Shown piece by piece: positions 5,897 to 8,151 of a DNA stretch of 8,151 nt. The DNA lies in assembly GCA_027044735.1 (NCBI GenBank), contig JALUBW010000056.1, positions 1-8,151 of the forward strand. Direction: 5' to 3'. Under the pieces are notes generated by a model. It did not search any database, was not told the DNA's origin, and worked only from the letters and a program-made list of their open reading frames with translations. The stretch is from Anaerolineales bacterium. GTDB taxonomy: Bacteria; Chloroflexota; Anaerolineae; Anaerolineales; DRMV01. Made by a program: the position numbers and the translations under genes. How positions within the stretch are numbered: position 1 is the stretch's first letter; each line of letters opens with the position of its first letter.

Positions 5897-5994
5897 GAGA
5901 AGAGCAAGCCCCAAAATGGCATTACGCCCACCCTCGCGTAGGTAATTACAGGCTCCTCGCGAAAAAAGAACACCAAAAGCAAGCAAGTTGGCAA

Positions 5995-6003
5995 TGGTAT
6001 AAT
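5995..6003 (+). promoter_or_regulatory. Extended -10 promoter of the mreBCD operon
   Basis: TGGTATAAT combines a perfect -10 hexamer (5998-6003) with the TGn extension (5995-5997). No -35 hexamer is evident at 16-18 nt, which extended -10 promoters tolerate. Transcription would start near 6010, leaving a leader of about 73 nt before the TTG start of mreB. Confidence 0.65.
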
Positions 6004-6069
6004 GTGGCGACAGCGCCGGCCGAGCGCCAAAGGCGTTTCCCTACACCGGGCAAAATAAATCCCCCTGCT

Positions 6070-6075
6070 GGAGAG
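6070..6075 (+). promoter_or_regulatory. Ribosome binding site supporting the TTG start of mreB
   Basis: GGAGAG lies seven bases before the TTG at 6083. No ATG or GTG lies in frame before the conserved phosphate-1 motif of MreB, so this site decides the start. Confidence 0.75.
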
Positions 6076-6082
6076 ACAATAA

Positions 6083-7135
6083 TTGTTCAACCCAATCAAT
6101 TGGCTGCTGAGTTTTTTCTCGCTGGATATCGGAATAGACCTCGGCACGGCAAACACTTTGGTTTACATCCGAGGCAAGGGGATTGTGGTAAACGAACCCT
6201 CGTGGGTAGCGGTTGACAAACGCAGCCACCAGCCCTTGGCTGTAGGAACGCAAGCAAAGCGCATGGCCGGGCGCGCTCCTGCTAATGTGCAAGTAGTCCG
6301 CCCGGTGCGCGATGGCGTTATTTCGGACTTTGAAATCACCGAAGCAATGCTTGAGCACCTAATCGCCAAAGCACACGAGCAAAGCATCGTGCCCGCCCCT
6401 CACCCGCGGGTTGTGATCGGCATTCCCGCGGGAGTGACCGAGGTGGAAATGCGGGCGGTGTACGATGCGGCAATGGCGGCGGGGGCGCGGGAAACCCATC
6501 TGATTGAAGAACCAATTGCCGCTGCCATCGGTGCAGGCCTTTCCATAGGCGAAATTGAAGGCCACATGATTGTGGACATCGGCGGCGGCACAACCGAAGT
6601 GGCAGTGCTCTCAATGGGGCACACTGTTGTGGCGCGCTCGCTGCGCGTTGCCGGCGATGAAATGGATGAGGCAATCGTGCAGTACCTGCGCAACAAATAC
6701 AACCTGCTCATAGGCGAGCGCGCCGCCGAGGAACTCAAAATGACCATCGGCTCGGCGCACCCGCTCAAAAAGGAAATGACCGCCATGGCGCGCGGCCGCA
6801 ACCTCGTCACCGGCCTGCCCGAAGCAATAGAAGTTTCCTCCATTGAAATCCGCGAGGCCATTGCAGGCCCCGTTCAAGCCATCTTAGACACAATCCGCGA
6901 CACCATAGACGAAGCCCCTGCCGAAATCATCGCCGACCTGATGGAAAACGGCATTACCCTCGCCGGCGGCGGGGCGCAACTGCTCGGCCTTGACGAGCGC
7001 ATCCAAGAAGAACTTGGCTTGCGCACATGGGTGGCCGAAGACCCACAGGGTTGCGTCGCCCGAGGTGCCGGCCTTGTGCTGGAAGACCTAAAGGCCTATC
7101 AGGGCTTTTTGGTGGATATGGAAAGTCTGGCTTAG
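6083..7135 (+). CDS. mreB: Rod shape-determining protein MreB
   Basis: 350 residues, the usual length. MreB is the bacterial actin that forms membrane-attached filaments guiding the elongation machinery for peptidoglycan. The actin-fold nucleotide motifs are intact: phosphate-1 D15-I-G-I-D-L-G-T-A-N, phosphate-2 D165-I-G-G-G-T-T-E, and adenosine motif L293-A-G-G-G-A-Q-L. Other family hallmarks are N37-E-P-S, R73-P-V-R-D-G-V-I, and I141-E-E-P-I-A-A-A-I-G. The first residues (M-F-N-P-I-N-W-L-L-S-F-F) are amphipathic and would insert into the inner face of the membrane. The start is a TTG with a good Shine-Dalgarno. It heads the operon mreB-mreC-mreD; mreC follows after 15 nt. The family assignment is certain. 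Confidence 0.98.
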   Translation: MFNPINWLLSFFSLDIGIDLGTANTLVYIRGKGIVVNEPSWVAVDKRSHQPLAVGTQAKRMAGRAPANVQVVRPVRDGVISDFEITEAMLEHLIAKAHEQSIVPAPHPRVVIGIPAGVTEVEMRAVYDAAMAAGARETHLIEEPIAAAIGAGLSIGEIEGHMIVDIGGGTTEVAVLSMGHTVVARSLRVAGDEMDEAIVQYLRNKYNLLIGERAAEELKMTIGSAHPLKKEMTAMARGRNLVTGLPEAIEVSSIEIREAIAGPVQAILDTIRDTIDEAPAEIIADLMENGITLAGGGAQLLGLDERIQEELGLRTWVAEDPQGCVARGAGLVLEDLKAYQGFLVDMESLA

Positions 7136-7150
7136 CCCCTTGCTTTTCCT

Positions 7151-7999
7151 ATGAAAAACAAATCTCGCCCCTCTTGGTGGCTTCCCGTCGCCCTGCTGGT
7201 GGTAGGGCTTCTGGCGCTTTCGTTAGGGGGATACCTAACACCGCTAATCCGCCTGAGCACAAAACCCGAAATCGCTTTTCAGGCGTGGGTGGCGCGCACC
7301 TACCAAGCCCTGCGCGACTATGCCAACGCGCCCAAAGATGTAAACACCCTGCGCGCCGAAAACCAACGGCTCAAAGCCGAAATCGCCCAACTGCAGACCC
7401 AAATCGTCACCCTCCAACAGCAACTCACCGACGCGCGCATACTTGAAGCGCTGCTGGATTTTGCCCGCGCCCACCCCAACAACCAATACAAAGCCGCCCA
7501 AGTTATCGGCCGCGACCCCAGCCCATTCTTGCACTACATCATCATCAACCGCGGCTCCGACGACGGCCTGCGCGTGGGAATGCCGGTGGTGAGCGCCGAG
7601 GGTTTGGTTGGACACATTACCGCCGTGATACCGAGCGCCGCGCGAGTCCAACTCATCACCGACCCCAAATCCGCCGTGGACGTGCGCACCAAACCCTCAA
7701 ACGCCGATGCCGTGCTTGTGGGAAGCCTGACCGGCGAACTTTCGCTGGATATGCTGCCGCAAAACGCCCAAGTAAAAACCGGCGACCTTGTGCTGACCTC
7801 CGGCCTCGGCGGCAAATACCCGCCCAACATCTTGGCAGGTCAAGTGGTGAGCGTGCGCAAACTTTCCTACGCCCTGTTCCAAGAGGCGTCGGTTCAACCG
7901 GTGGTGGACTTCCGCCGCTTGCAAATTGTGCTTGTGATAGTGAACTTCAAGCCCACCGACCTAACCCCACTCCTCAAACCGACGGAGCAAACGCCGTGA
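7151..7999 (+). CDS. mreC: Rod shape-determining protein MreC
   Basis: 282 residues, typical length. A short basic N-terminus and one membrane helix (about 9-28) are followed by a coiled coil (about 62-105: L67-R-A-E-N-Q-R-L-K-A-E-I, heptads of Leu and Ile) and the extracytoplasmic MreC beta domain (about 115-266). The latter has A116-Q-V-I-G-R-D-P-S-P-F, I131-I-N-R-G-S-D-D-G-L-R-V-G-M-P-V-V, G151-L-V-G-H-I-T, and G211-D-L-V-L-T-S-G-L-G-G-K-Y-P-P. MreC forms dimers and fibres outside the membrane that link MreB and MreD to penicillin-binding proteins and RodA. The ATG at 7151 has no obvious Shine-Dalgarno and lies 15 nt after mreB, so translation may be coupled. Its stop overlaps the mreD start. 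Confidence 0.97.
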   Translation: MKNKSRPSWWLPVALLVVGLLALSLGGYLTPLIRLSTKPEIAFQAWVARTYQALRDYANAPKDVNTLRAENQRLKAEIAQLQTQIVTLQQQLTDARILEALLDFARAHPNNQYKAAQVIGRDPSPFLHYIIINRGSDDGLRVGMPVVSAEGLVGHITAVIPSAARVQLITDPKSAVDVRTKPSNADAVLVGSLTGELSLDMLPQNAQVKTGDLVLTSGLGGKYPPNILAGQVVSVRKLSYALFQEASVQPVVDFRRLQIVLVIVNFKPTDLTPLLKPTEQTP

Positions 8000-8151
8000 T
8001 AGGAGCAATTTCTGCACTGGTGGTGCTGATTTTGGCCGCCGGTTTGCAGAGCGCGCTGTTTTCCCAAATAAATTTGCTCCACGGGGAAACCGACCTAATG
8101 CTCCTGACCCTCCTCGCTTGGTATCTTCACGAAGATGCGCCATCTTCGTGG
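7996..8151 (+). CDS. mreD: Rod shape-determining protein MreD, N-terminal part, cut by window edge
   Basis: 52 codons are open from the GTG at 7996 to the right edge. The start overlaps the mreC stop by four bases (GTGA), the usual sign of coupled translation, and GGAG lies nine bases upstream (7983-7986). The visible part has a first hydrophobic helix (about residues 2-16), then Q25-I-N-L-L-H-G-E-T-D-L-M-L-L-T-L-L-A-W. This matches the MreD pattern of a Pro/Asp-Leu-Met motif leading into the second helix. MreD is a small multi-spanning partner of MreC in the elongation complex. The assignment rests on position and this pattern, as most of the protein is outside the window. Confidence 0.85.
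   Translation, partial: MIGAISALVVLILAAGLQSALFSQINLLHGETDLMLLTLLAWYLHEDAPSSW
8128..8150. repeat. Perfect 10-bp inverted repeat inside mreD
   Basis: CACGAAGATG (8128-8137) and CATCTTCGTG (8141-8150) are exact reverse complements around a CGC loop. The structure lies within the coding frame at the extreme right end of the window. It may be chance or a real mRNA hairpin; a fold-back join is less likely, because the base at 8151 does not continue the symmetry. Confidence 0.45.

Larger units (their letters stand above)
5719..6082. other. Gene-free interval between the PAP2 gene and mreB
   Basis: No convincing gene is seen on either strand; the minus-strand frames across it have no Shine-Dalgarno or recognisable protein and run into mreB. 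The first 60 bases are featureless. Bases 5782-5893 hold four hairpins, the last with a T-tract. Bases 5897-5994 show nothing specific apart from short GC-rich tracts. From 5995 the mreB promoter begins, then a leader of about 70 nt with a minor CGCC-AAA-GGCG hairpin (6025-6035). Confidence 0.6.

Noticed and set aside
5749..5937. GCGAGGGT / ACCCTCGC as terminal inverted repeats of a 189-bp mobile element
   Set aside because: Only eight bases match, the flanks do not extend the match and no target-site duplication is visible. It is kept only as a hint under the hairpin finding.
5734..6156. Minus-strand frame of 140 codons across the intergenic region before mreB
   Set aside because: It reads through the hairpin cluster and the mreB promoter and ribosome binding site and into mreB. 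Its composition is Arg/Cys/Ser-rich with no family resemblance.

Overview
The window is GC-rich, densely coded bacterial chromosome. The best guess for the host is a Chloroflexota bacterium of the Anaerolineae type. This rests on the style of the proteins (a LysM protein with Pro-Thr-Pro linkers, a GTG-started membrane protein with a degenerate phosphatase-like head and a propeller-like tail, GTG and TTG starts) and on an intergenic island of GACTTCAGTC-type hairpins. It is an inference from memory; no rRNA or other marker is present.

Region 1 (1-2119, minus strand) is a three-gene operon read right to left: a short GntR regulator of the YtrA type, a slipin (stomatin/SPFH membrane protein), and an SdpI-family membrane protein that runs off the left edge. 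A near-consensus sigma-70 promoter (TTGACA, 17-nt spacer, TACAAT) fixes the regulator's start at 2054. A tandem repeat lies over the predicted transcription start and may be the regulator's own operator. The slipin has no NfeD partner beside it.

Region 2 (2137-5718, plus strand) is a divergent, closely packed group: a secreted, membrane-anchored LysM/SdrD_B-like protein that appears to be translated from a leaderless mRNA; a 739-residue protein with a PP2C-like but catalytically degenerate head, proline-rich linker, membrane helix, coiled coil and propeller-like extracytoplasmic tail; and a PAP2 phosphatase. A plausible reading is an envelope-sensing or wall-maintenance set, with the PAP2 enzyme acting on lipid pyrophosphates or phosphates.

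Region 3 (5719-6082) has no gene. It holds four consecutive hairpins within about 110 nt, the last with a T-tract that can serve as a terminator, and then the extended -10 promoter and leader of mreB.

Region 4 (6083-8151, plus strand) is the rod-shape operon mreB (TTG start), mreC and the first 52 codons of mreD, the last cut by the right edge. Most of the window therefore concerns the cell envelope: shape (MreBCD), wall binding (LysM), lipid phosphate turnover (PAP2) and membrane organisation or protection (slipin, SdpI).
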